Part shown: piece after piece, positions 1 through 6,698 of the stretch
Numbering within the stretch: the stretch's first letter is position 1
How the letters are laid out: every line of letters starts with the position of its first letter
NCBI GenBank assembly: GCA_902470365.1
Contig: CABRFZ010000001.1
Span: forward strand, 62,001 to 126,000
Origin: an uncultured Collinsella sp.
Lineage (GTDB): Bacteria > Actinomycetota > Coriobacteriia > Coriobacteriales > Coriobacteriaceae
Length of the DNA stretch: 64,000 nucleotides
Direction: 5' to 3'
Program-made: the position numbers and the translations under genes
The notes under the pieces: generated by a model
Told to the model about the DNA's origin: nothing
Databases searched by the model: none
The model's input: the letters and a program-made list of their open reading frames with translations, nothing else

Positions 1-73
1 TGGACTTGTCATCCTTAGATGTGGGTTAGTTCTCCAGTTTTGTTGCGCGAATCGTTTGCAGGGCCGTCGGGTC

Positions 74-79
74 TATACT
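74..79 (+). promoter_or_regulatory. putative -10 element for the ABC exporter pair
   Basis: TATACT lies about 25 bases before a strong ribosome binding site (AAAGGAG, 104-110). I see no convincing -35 hexamer at 16-18 bases upstream, so this is a weak call. It would drive the exporter permease and ATPase genes as an operon, but a promoter left of the window is equally possible. Confidence 0.3.
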
Positions 80-118
80 GTTCGTTTGTCAACGATTACG
101 AGTAAAGGAGTTGCATCC

Positions 119-964
119 GTGTCGGATCAGACAAAGCAACAAGAAACTCGCAGTCTGCCTGCGACGTTTGCTAAGAACGAATTTGAGAAGGACGCGTTTA
201 TCCTTCGTCAGCTGGTTACCAAGGATTTTAAGATCAAGTATCGCCGTAGCGTTCTGGGCGTCGCATGGTCGGTGCTCAATCCGTTGCTGATGATGATTGT
301 CATGGCCATCGTGTTCTCGACGATTTTTGCCCAGGGCCGCAATGGCTCGATTACGCCCGAGATGTACCCGCTGTATTTGATCGTGGGTAACGTCACCTTT
401 GCCGTCATGTCCGAGTCTACGAACCAGGCTCTGACGTCGATCGTGGGTGCTGCCCCGCTGCTCAAGAAGGTTAAGGTGCACCGCTGGGTCTTCCCGGTGC
501 AGAAGGTGCTCTTCTCGCTGGTTAACTTTGCCTTCTCTCTGGTCGCCGTAGCTATTGTTATGCTGTGGTTCCGTGTTATGCCTTCTTGGCACCTTATTCT
601 GCTGCCTGTCTGCCTACTGCTGCTTATGTGCTTCTGCATGGGCCTGGGCATGATGCTCTCCGCCCTCACGGTTTTCTTCCGCGATGTCATGCATCTGTGG
701 AGCGTCGTCATCACGGCATGGACCTACATTACGCCCATCTTCTGGACGACTGACTTTATTGCGCAAATGCCGCATCTCGTGCGTATCTTGATGTATGCGA
801 ACCCCATGTACAACTACCTGCAGTTTATGCGTGATATCTTCCTGTTCCAGACTACGCCCTCGCTTATGACGTTTGGTATGTGCGTCGCTTGGGCGGTTCT
901 TGCGCTTGTTATTGGCTACACCGTGTTCCATAAGTCCGAGCGCAAGTTCATCCTCTACATCTAA
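119..964 (+). CDS. ABC-2 type exporter permease for polysaccharide or glycolipid
   Basis: Membrane permease of an ABC exporter of the Wzm/TagG type, which moves undecaprenyl-linked glycans such as O-antigen or teichoic-acid-like polymers across the cytoplasmic membrane. The 281-residue protein opens with a short cytoplasmic arm, then a LVTKDFKIKYRRSVLG segment typical of the family, followed by about six hydrophobic spans. The GTG at 119 is chosen as start because AAAGGAG at 104-110 sits eight bases before it; the frame is open back to 56 but without such a site. The ATPase follows after 11 bases and the two surely work together. The glycan cannot be named from the sequence, and the biosynthetic genes are not in the window. 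Confidence 0.85.
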   Translation: MSDQTKQQETRSLPATFAKNEFEKDAFILRQLVTKDFKIKYRRSVLGVAWSVLNPLLMMIVMAIVFSTIFAQGRNGSITPEMYPLYLIVGNVTFAVMSESTNQALTSIVGAAPLLKKVKVHRWVFPVQKVLFSLVNFAFSLVAVAIVMLWFRVMPSWHLILLPVCLLLLMCFCMGLGMMLSALTVFFRDVMHLWSVVITAWTYITPIFWTTDFIAQMPHLVRILMYANPMYNYLQFMRDIFLFQTTPSLMTFGMCVAWAVLALVIGYTVFHKSERKFILYI

Positions 965-975
965 GGAGTGCTGTG

Positions 976-1743
976 ATGACTGAATCTGTTGTTGATTACA
1001 GCGAGCAGCCTCTGGCTGTCGAGGTCGACGACGTCACCATGATCTTTAACATGGCGTCCGAGTCGCTGACCAACCTCAAGGAGTACTTTATCAAGCTTGC
1101 CAAGCACGAGCTGTTCTTTGAGGAGTTTAGGGCGCTCAAGCATATCTCGTTTGATATTCATCGTGGGGAGGTCGTGGGCCTGGTTGGCACCAATGGCTCC
1201 GGCAAGTCTACGATGCTCAAGATTATCGCTGGCGTGCTTGAGCCTAGCGAGGGCAGCGTTAAGGTGCACGGTAACATCGCGCCGCTGATTGAGCTTGGTG
1301 CCGGCTTTGACCCCGAGCTGACCGCCCGCGAGAACATCTATCTGAACGGCGCCCTGCTCGGCTATACCAAGGAGTTCATCGACGCCAACTTTGACGGCAT
1401 TATCGAGTTCGCTGAGCTGCAGAACTTTGTCGATATGCCGCTTAAGAACTTCTCCTCGGGCATGGTGGCGCGTATCGCCTTTGCAATCGCGACGATTACC
1501 GAGCCCGATATTCTGATCGTTGACGAGACGTTGTCCGTCGGTGATGTGTTCTTCCAGCAGAAGTGCGAGGCCCGCATCCAGCACTTTATCCAGAGCGGCG
1601 ACGTGACGGTTCTGTTCGTTTCGCACTCCATGGAGCAGGTTGAGCGCATCTGCCAGCGTGCCGTTTGGATTGAGAAGGGTGACCTTCGCATGGACGGCCC
1701 GGTCAGTGAGGTCTGCAAGGCGTACCGTGAGCAGTTCAACTAG
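976..1743 (+). CDS. ABC exporter ATPase, Wzt/TagH type
   Basis: Cytoplasmic ATPase partner of the preceding permease. The Walker A motif GTNGSGKST is at about residues 71-79, the signature SSGMVAR near 160 and the Walker B DILIVDE near 178. The N-terminal 50 residues, with a helix ahead of the core, are typical of polysaccharide exporters (ABCA/Wzt branch). At 255 residues it lacks the C-terminal glycan-binding domain found in long Wzt proteins, so it resembles short TagH/KpsT forms that do not read the chain end. An AAGGAG site at 963-968 precedes ATG 976; a GTG at 973 is an alternative. The operon ends here, just before a tRNA gene. Confidence 0.87.
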   Translation: MTESVVDYSEQPLAVEVDDVTMIFNMASESLTNLKEYFIKLAKHELFFEEFRALKHISFDIHRGEVVGLVGTNGSGKSTMLKIIAGVLEPSEGSVKVHGNIAPLIELGAGFDPELTARENIYLNGALLGYTKEFIDANFDGIIEFAELQNFVDMPLKNFSSGMVARIAFAIATITEPDILIVDETLSVGDVFFQQKCEARIQHFIQSGDVTVLFVSHSMEQVERICQRAVWIEKGDLRMDGPVSEVCKAYREQFN

Positions 1744-1745
1744 GT

Positions 1746-1751
1746 TATAAT
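1746..1751 (+). promoter_or_regulatory. putative -10 element for tRNA-Arg
   Basis: A perfect TATAAT straddles the stop region of the exporter ATPase gene, 45 bases before the mature tRNA. No good -35 is seen 17 bases upstream, so the assignment rests on the -10 and on its position. Confidence 0.4.
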
Positions 1752-1795
1752 TACTTACGCTTGGCCGAATTGTTTGGCTGGGCGTGCGGTTATTT

Positions 1796-1872
1796 GCTCC
1801 ATTAGCTCAGTTGGATAGAGCAGGGGACTTCTAATCCCAAGGTCGACGGTTCGAATCCGCCATGGAGCACCA
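1796..1872 (+). tRNA. tRNA-Arg (anticodon UCU)
   Basis: A 77-base cloverleaf with encoded CCA. The acceptor arms GCTCCAT and ATGGAGC pair fully, the D-arm carries TTAGCTCAGTTGGATAGAGC, the anticodon loop is CTTCTAA (anticodon TCT, reading AGA and AGG), and the T-loop is GGTTCGAATCC. AGA/AGG codons are rare in the surrounding GC-rich genes. Its 3' flank holds a gene remnant and a lower-GC two-gene islet, a common arrangement where mobile DNA has used a tRNA gene as a landing site, although no att repeat was found. Confidence 0.95.
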
Positions 1873-1881
1873 ACGTTTATT

Positions 1882-1913
1882 AAGCCCGGGCCGCTAGGTG
1901 GTCTGGGCTTTTT
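1882..1913 (+). terminator. Rho-independent terminator after tRNA-Arg(UCU)
   Basis: An imperfect inverted repeat (AAGCCCGGGCC against GGTCTGGGCTT) is followed by TTTTT. It begins nine bases after the tRNA CCA end and closes this transcription unit. Confidence 0.8.
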
Positions 1914-1916
1914 CAC

Positions 1917-2140
1917 ATGCCGGTGTTCTTTGTTCTTGCCGGGTATACGTTTAGGCCGAAGCCGTGGCGTGAGCTGCTATTGTGCTGCTGATGTGGATTG
2001 GTTATACGGCGCGCCAAAGGGGGCTGGAGCCGAGCGTGAGCAAGCCTCTGCTTATGACGCTGCCAGCATCGTGGTTCTTCGCGTCAATCGTACGCTGTGC
2101 CTGCGATATTGGATTGGCGTACGTGATCAAGAAGGCGTAA
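1917..2140 (+). pseudogene. degenerate membrane acyltransferase-like gene remnant
   Basis: From ATG 1917 the reading frame gives MPVFFVLAGYTFRPKPW and stops at 1989-1991. The opening is very like the PLFFxLSGYTFKPK region of acyltransferase family 3 membrane enzymes that decorate surface glycans. In another frame, from about 1976, translation continues as a hydrophobic stretch (AIVLLMWIGYTARQ) and ends in LAYVIKKA with a stop at 2138-2140, like the last membrane span of the same kind of protein. There is no start signal and most of a roughly 330-residue enzyme is missing, so this looks like a deleted and frameshifted relic. A surface acyltransferase would fit next to the glycan exporter. The family assignment is from motif memory only. 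Confidence 0.45.
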
Positions 2141-2176
2141 CAAAAGCGGGGAGGACCAACTTGGCCCTCCCCGCTG
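2141..2176 (-). terminator. Rho-independent terminator of the ATPase/DUF4869-like islet
   Basis: On the minus strand a GC-rich stem (AGCGGGGAGG against CCTCCCCGCT, extended by CCAA/TTGG) is followed by TTTTG. It starts four bases after the stop codon of the ATPase gene, showing that the islet has its own transcription end. Confidence 0.8.
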
Positions 2177-2179
2177 TAT

Positions 2180-3181
2180 CTAGTCTGCCTTCAGGCACTC
2201 GGGCAAGACGTTTGCAACTGCATTCATCGCCTGCGGCCTCAGGTACTGCTCATTGAGCTTTGCCTTTCTGTAGGCGTAGCGAGTGTCTGCCGAGTATTTG
2301 ATCAACACATCGGTGAAGAACCGCTCCCAGCTCAGGTAGTCGCGGCTTTCGATATAGCTTGAGGGATCCTCGAGGATTTTTAAGATATCGTTACTGGGAA
2401 TGAGGCCAGATTGCAGGAGTGTCCACTCGAATGATTCGGGGAGGAACAAGCGTACGTTCTTGTAAACGCGCTGTCCGAGCACCTTTTCGATGTAGGGACC
2501 AAATGCTGCTCCGTCTCCAATAGCAAGGATGTTTTGCTCGGGACATTCGTGAATCGTACGTTTTAGATTCGCAACGCCGGTGGCGGTATAGCAGGGGATC
2601 CCGAGTCGGTTGCAAAGAGCGTCGTAGAATTGATAGCCAGATTTGCTATCCTCGATAACTACGGCGTCGGGTACCTCGAATCCAACATTTAGATCCTGAT
2701 ACAGCATACTTGCCGTGTGGTCATATAGCGGCTTGGTCACCGAGTAGAAGCGCCTGTCGCTCTTGCGGCCATTGATTGTTTTACTTGTCGTGTTGACTAG
2801 CTTCAGGATCTCATCAACGCTGTAGGGGAGCTCGTTGGCATCGCGACGAGATATCAGAACAAAATAGTTGGACGAGCCGTTGACGGCTTTGGCGAAGTCC
2901 TTTGAGTAGATAAACTCGTTACCCTCATCTAGAAAGACGATTGAATCTTCGATGATCGATAGCTCGCGCTCCCAGCGTCTGCCGGAAAGCGTTTCGCAAG
3001 GCACGTCGCAACTGAGTGCAACGCCGCTTTCCGGTCCTCGGTCGTTGTAGTCGCGAATCATCGAGATGAGCGTCGTTTTACCCGTGCCGCTGTTGCCGCG
3101 TATAAAGGAAATATTGCGCTTAAACGTGAGTGTGTATTTGACCTTTGCACGCTCTACGACAACGGTATGCGTTCCCTTCAT
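2180..3181 (-). CDS. P-loop ATPase with possible Toprim-like C-terminal half, function unknown
   Basis: A 333-residue protein of unknown role. It has a clear Walker A (GNSGTGKTT, residues 29-37), a Walker B (SIVFLDE, 80-86) and a following FVLISRRD strand, so the N-terminal half should bind ATP. The C-terminal half contains AVVIEDSKSGYQFYDAL (173-189) and ILAIGDGAAFG (218-228), spaced acidic motifs reminiscent of a Toprim fold; this likeness is inference. I recall similar proteins scattered in Firmicutes mobile elements, often labelled hypothetical. Its ATG overlaps the TAA of the upstream gene (TAATG), so the two are translationally coupled. Three 60-base lines counted by hand here gave 34, 27 and 33 G+C against 46 for a line in aroC, consistent with acquisition. 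Confidence 0.75.
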   Translation of the reverse strand: MKGTHTVVVERAKVKYTLTFKRNISFIRGNSGTGKTTLISMIRDYNDRGPESGVALSCDVPCETLSGRRWERELSIIEDSIVFLDEGNEFIYSKDFAKAVNGSSNYFVLISRRDANELPYSVDEILKLVNTTSKTINGRKSDRRFYSVTKPLYDHTASMLYQDLNVGFEVPDAVVIEDSKSGYQFYDALCNRLGIPCYTATGVANLKRTIHECPEQNILAIGDGAAFGPYIEKVLGQRVYKNVRLFLPESFEWTLLQSGLIPSNDILKILEDPSSYIESRDYLSWERFFTDVLIKYSADTRYAYRKAKLNEQYLRPQAMNAVANVLPECLKAD

Positions 3182-3630
3182 TACTCATCAACATCCAAAA
3201 AGTCATTCGTGGCGCCGACAAACTCCTGCATGTTTCTGACGATGCGGCCATCGTTTTCAATGCGGATTTCAAAGCTCTTCCAGGGGAATTTCATGATGTG
3301 GTATAAGGTCACCATCACATCCTGCTCTTTGCCGATCTTGAGTAGCCAGCGGGCACAGTTGTCTCCGCAGGTGGATGCGTTGAACACCATATTTGGGAGA
3401 TTGCGCACCAGCAGCAGCGTCTTAACGCCGCCGGACAGTTCGAGTGGGGTGATCGAGCCCAGCTGTTTGCTTACGATGTTGTGGGGACCGATGAGCTCTG
3501 ATCCGTCCACGCTTTTAATAATCTGTGCGGCCATAGGGTCTTCGAACCATGAGTCCAAGTATGAGTTCCTAAAATAGGTTTCGGTATCATAGATGGAACC
3601 GGGGTAATCCCCCAGATGGATGCTTAACAT
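3181..3630 (-). CDS. small DUF4869-like protein, partner of the islet ATPase
   Basis: A 149-residue soluble protein of unknown function. Features visible are an N-terminal MLSIHLGDYPGSIYDTETYF, a central LSGGVKTLLLV followed by FNASTCGDNCARWLLKIG with two close cysteines, and an acidic end. The pattern matches what I remember of DUF4869, a family of about 150 residues mainly in clostridia. ATG 3630 is chosen because GGAG lies six bases upstream; the frame stays open to 3720 without such a site. The stop overlaps the start of the ATPase gene, so the pair forms a two-gene unit with its own terminator. A role in defence, stress or a mobile element is possible but not shown. Confidence 0.7.
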   Translation of the reverse strand: MLSIHLGDYPGSIYDTETYFRNSYLDSWFEDPMAAQIIKSVDGSELIGPHNIVSKQLGSITPLELSGGVKTLLLVRNLPNMVFNASTCGDNCARWLLKIGKEQDVMVTLYHIMKFPWKSFEIRIENDGRIVRNMQEFVGATNDFLDVDE

Positions 3631-3675
3631 GCGCGTCTCCAGACGTTGTGTGACTGCAATGATTATATGCCAGTA

Positions 3676-3715
3676 ATAAAGTGCCGCCAGTAGCGAGGTT
3701 GCTGCTGGCGGCACT
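3676..3715 (-). terminator. Rho-independent terminator of the aromatic amino-acid operon
   Basis: AGTGCCGCCAG (3680-3690) and CTGGCGGCACT (3705-3715) form a perfect 11-base stem. Read on the minus strand it is followed by TTTATTA. It lies about 45 bases after the aroQ stop and separates the aro operon from the islet. Confidence 0.8.
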
Positions 3716-3760
3716 GGCATTATTAGCGTGTGAATCGCGTTGATGGATTTGCTCGCGAGG

Positions 3761-4198
3761 CTACTTTTCGAGACGTTCCCTCAGCAGCTCCAACGCGTGG
3801 GCGTAGCCTTGGAGGCCCTCGCCGGTGATGGTGGCGAAGCAGGCCAGGCGGGCGTAGCTCACCTGGCGGAAGTCTTCGCGGGTCTCGACGGCGCTGATGT
3901 GGACCTCAACGGCGGGGATGGCGACGGCCTTGAGGGCGTCCAGGATGGCCACGCTCGTGTGCGTGTAGGCAGCCGGGTTGATGACGATGCCGTCGACCTT
4001 GCCGTAGGCCTCCTGAATCTTGTCGACGATGTTGCCCTCGTGGTTGGACTGGAAGACCTCGACCTCGTCGAAGCCCTGTGCAGTGCCCGCTTCCTGGCAG
4101 ATCTGCACTAAGCGGTCGTAGTTGTCGCTGCCATAGATGCCTGGCTCGCGAATGCCGAGCATGTTGAGGTTGGGGCCGTTAATGACGAGTGCTTTCAT
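3761..4198 (-). CDS. aroQ: 3-dehydroquinate dehydratase, type II
   Basis: Cytoplasmic enzyme converting 3-dehydroquinate to 3-dehydroshikimate, step three of the shikimate pathway. The 145-residue protein has the type II hallmarks: INGPNLNMLGIREPGIYG at the start (with the catalytic Tyr), SNHEGNIVDKIQ, INPAAYTHTSVAILDAL, and VEVHISAVETREDFR with the catalytic His. Type II enzymes are small dodecamers unrelated to AroD. ATG 4198 is used; in-frame sequence further upstream is low-complexity read-through of the neighbour. It is the last gene of the aro operon, 64 bases after the aroEK fusion, and that gap holds a perfect palindrome. Confidence 0.95.
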   Translation of the reverse strand: MKALVINGPNLNMLGIREPGIYGSDNYDRLVQICQEAGTAQGFDEVEVFQSNHEGNIVDKIQEAYGKVDGIVINPAAYTHTSVAILDALKAVAIPAVEVHISAVETREDFRQVSYARLACFATITGEGLQGYAHALELLRERLEK

Positions 4199-4219
4199 GG
4201 TTGCTTCCTTTGCGGTTGA

Positions 4220-4260
4220 AAAACCACCACAAAGGTGCCTGTCCCCTTTGTGGTGGTTTT
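4220..4260. repeat. perfect palindrome with GTGCCTGTCCCC core, REP-like
   Basis: Two perfect 16-base arms (4220-4235 and 4245-4260, starting AAAACCACCAC) enclose a nine-base loop TGCCTGTCC. It lies inside the aro operon between aroEK and aroQ. The GGTGCCTGTCCCC string recurs in REP-like elements of many Gram-positive genomes as I recall. A hairpin of this strength in the transcript could stabilise upstream mRNA or lower aroQ expression. The plus strand ends in TTTTGG, but transcription here runs the other way, where the run is also TTTT, so a partial terminator role is conceivable. Confidence 0.75.
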
Positions 4261-4262
4261 GG

Positions 4263-5513
4263 TTAGAGAGCGGGTGGGAGGGTGTCGAGGAGGGCATGGG
4301 CGGTGTTGGCGGCGCAGTCGCGTGAGTCGATGATGTAGTCGGCCCAGGCGCGGTAGCGCGGCATACGCTGCTCGGCCAGCTTGGCGATGCCGTCGCGGGC
4401 GGTGATGGGGCGGCCCTTGTGGGCGAGTTCATCGAGCTTGCGGTTGAGCATCACGATTTGGCTGTTCTGGTGCAACAGCGGATAGTTCTCGTCACGCGTG
4501 ACCACGCCGCCGCCGGTGGAGAGCACCAGGCCGCTGCGCTTGGAGATGTCGGACAGCGCCGCCGTCTCCTGCTCGCGGAAGGCCGCCTCGCCGCGCTCGA
4601 CGATAAAGTCGGCGCAGGGCATGTCGAGGCGTTCCTCGAGGGCGCGGTCCAGGTCGATGTGCTCGCGACCCGTGAGCAGGGCAATCTGCTCACCCACGCG
4701 GGTCTTGCCCGAGCCCGGCATGCCGATCAGCGCGATGTTCTGTTCGCGGCGTGACAAGCGCTCCGTTACATCCAGGATGCGCTTGCGCGGGGTGACCTGG
4801 TCGGTGTAGCGCTCAACAGCCTGTGCCGCTTGGGCCACGAGCATCAGCAGACCGCCGATGCAGGGGATACCGCGGCGCTCGGCCTCGAGCATGAGTCCCG
4901 TGCGAGCGGGGTTGTAGACAATGTCGATGACGCCTTCGAGTGCATCGAGCCCTTCGAGCGTGCAAGGCGCGTCGGGGCAGTGGGGGAACATACCGGCAGG
5001 CGTGCAGTTGACGAGTAAGGCGGCGTCGGACTGCTGGGAGATGTTGTCGTAATTGACCTCGCTCGTGCGACCCACGGGTACGACGATGGCGCCCAGGTCG
5101 TCGAGCACCATGCTGGCCGTGGTGCCGGCGCCGCCGGTGGCTCCGAGCACGAGGGCCTTCTTGCCGGCAACCTCAACCCCCAGCTCCTCGACCAGGCACT
5201 GAAAACCGAAGTAGTCGGTGTTGTCGCCGCGCAGGCAGCCGTCGGGCAGGCGCGTGATAGTGTTGACGTTTCCCATGCGCTCGGCAAGCGGGCTCAGCTC
5301 GTCCAGGTATTCCATGACGGCGCGCTTGTAGGGGATGGTCACGTTGGTGCCCTCCCACTCGTCGCCCGTCATAAAGGCCGCGAGGTCCTCGGGCTCGCGC
5401 TCAAATCGCACGTACTCGAGCCCAGCGAGCTCCTTGTAGATGGTCGGGGTGTAGCTGTGGCCCAGCACGCGGCCCAGTACGCCGTAGGGGCGGGTTGCGG
5501 CGGTATCGGTCAT
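4263..5513 (-). CDS. aroE: bifunctional shikimate dehydrogenase / shikimate kinase (AroE-AroK fusion)
   Basis: One 416-residue protein joins two shikimate pathway steps. Residues 1 to about 245 are AroE, reducing 3-dehydroshikimate with NADPH: HSYTP substrate loop, NVTIPYK with the catalytic Lys, GNVNT, GDNTDYFGF, and the nucleotide-binding GATGGAG. Residues about 255-416 are AroK, phosphorylating shikimate with ATP: Walker A GMPGSGKT, LSTGGGVV, the lid KGRPI and a C-terminal PRYRAWADYIID. Both sets of key residues look intact, so both activities are expected. The start ATG directly abuts the pheA stop (TAGATG), indicating coupled translation. An unfused aroK is not present in the window. Confidence 0.93.
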   Translation of the reverse strand: MTDTAATRPYGVLGRVLGHSYTPTIYKELAGLEYVRFEREPEDLAAFMTGDEWEGTNVTIPYKRAVMEYLDELSPLAERMGNVNTITRLPDGCLRGDNTDYFGFQCLVEELGVEVAGKKALVLGATGGAGTTASMVLDDLGAIVVPVGRTSEVNYDNISQQSDAALLVNCTPAGMFPHCPDAPCTLEGLDALEGVIDIVYNPARTGLMLEAERRGIPCIGGLLMLVAQAAQAVERYTDQVTPRKRILDVTERLSRREQNIALIGMPGSGKTRVGEQIALLTGREHIDLDRALEERLDMPCADFIVERGEAAFREQETAALSDISKRSGLVLSTGGGVVTRDENYPLLHQNSQIVMLNRKLDELAHKGRPITARDGIAKLAEQRMPRYRAWADYIIDSRDCAANTAHALLDTLPPAL

Positions 5514-6659
5514 CTAGAGCACCTCCGTGTAGCTGCCAAAGTAGGTGAAGCTCTCGCACACGTCGTCGATGGAATCGAGCAGGTCGTCGAGGGCCTTGCT
5601 GCCAAAGGGGCAGTCCAGATCAAAGTAGAACATAAACTCAAAGTCGTGGCCGGGGATGGGGCGGCTCTCGAGCTTGATGAGGTTGATGTTGAGTGCGTAG
5701 AAGCGCTCGAGCACGCGATAGAGGGCGCCCGGCTCGTTGGCCGTGGTGATCATGAGCGAGGTACGGTTGGCGCCGGGGTAGACGCGCGGCTCGCGGCTGA
5801 TGACGACAAAGCGCGTGTAGTTGTTGTCCGAGTCTTGGATATTGGGCTCCAGCACCTCGAGGCCATACAGCGTGGCACAGCTGCGCGAGGCGATGGCGGC
5901 GACGTCGGTGCGCTCGGAGTTGGCGACCATCTCGGCCGACATGGCCGTGTTTGGGTACTTGGTGGCGTGCAGGTCGTGGGACTCGATAAAGCTAGCGCAC
6001 TGCGCGATGGCCTGACCGTGGCTGTAGACCTCGCGTATGTCCGCGAGCTTGGTGCCGGGCTTGACGAGCAAGTTGTGGTCGATCTTGAGGCGAAGCGAGC
6101 GCACGATGTGAAAGTCGAACTGGGCGAGCAGGTCGTAGACGGCGTTGACCGAGCCGGCGGTGGAGTTCTCGATGGGCAGCACGCCAAACTCGCAGAAGCC
6201 GTCGCGCACAGCGCGCATAACGCCTTCGAAGGTCTCGAAAAACGCGATGTCGGGCACGTCGAAGAGCTTGCACGCGGCGATTTGACTGTAAGCGCCCTCA
6301 ACGCCCTGGCAAGCGACGGTGGCAGTTTGAGGGAAGGGCGTGTCGGAGGCTGCAGCCGTGGCGTGGGCCTTTTGCGAGACAGTGATGCCCTTGAGTTCGT
6401 TGATGTAGCGCTGCTGCTCGGCCTTGCTCATGCTCATGAGGAGACGGAACAGGGTGATGGTCTGCGCCTCGTAGCGCTCGGGCGCGCGGCTGGCGAGGTT
6501 GTTGAGTTTGGAGCGCTCGCGGGCGGGGTCGAAGACGGCCTTGCCCATCTCGATTTTTGACTTGGCGACCTCGGTGGCAATGTCCATGCGCTCGACAAAG
6601 CTGTTGAGGAGCGTGGTGTCGATGCCATCGATGGTCTGGCGAATATCGGCAAGGTCCAT
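5514..6659 (-). CDS. pheA: bifunctional chorismate mutase / prephenate dehydratase (P-protein)
   Basis: Converts chorismate to prephenate and then to phenylpyruvate, the phenylalanine branch. Domains in order: an AroQ-type chorismate mutase at about 1-90, a prephenate dehydratase at about 108-290 (GVEGAYSQ, ENSTAGSVNAVYDLL, SHGQAIAQC and NNYTRF with the catalytic Thr-Arg-Phe), and an ACT regulatory domain at about 300-381 with the ESRP motif that binds phenylalanine for feedback inhibition. Length 381 is normal for the fused form. As the DAHP synthase and TyrA proteins of the operon carry no mutase domain, this one probably supplies prephenate for tyrosine too. Confidence 0.94.
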   Translation of the reverse strand: MDLADIRQTIDGIDTTLLNSFVERMDIATEVAKSKIEMGKAVFDPARERSKLNNLASRAPERYEAQTITLFRLLMSMSKAEQQRYINELKGITVSQKAHATAAASDTPFPQTATVACQGVEGAYSQIAACKLFDVPDIAFFETFEGVMRAVRDGFCEFGVLPIENSTAGSVNAVYDLLAQFDFHIVRSLRLKIDHNLLVKPGTKLADIREVYSHGQAIAQCASFIESHDLHATKYPNTAMSAEMVANSERTDVAAIASRSCATLYGLEVLEPNIQDSDNNYTRFVVISREPRVYPGANRTSLMITTANEPGALYRVLERFYALNINLIKLESRPIPGHDFEFMFYFDLDCPFGSKALDDLLDSIDDVCESFTYFGSYTEVL

Positions 6660-6698
6660 AGGGACCCCTTTCGTGAATCATTGCCCGGGGTGGGCGGG

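Noticed and set aside
1930..2256. 108-codon plus-strand open frame after tRNA-Arg
   Set aside because: No ribosome site or motif, and it runs into the terminator and antisense of the islet ATPase. The recognisable membrane-protein pieces are in the other two frames.
5457..6560. 367-codon plus-strand frame opposite pheA
   Set aside because: Shadow of pheA with Val/Gly/Ala-rich sequence and no start signal.
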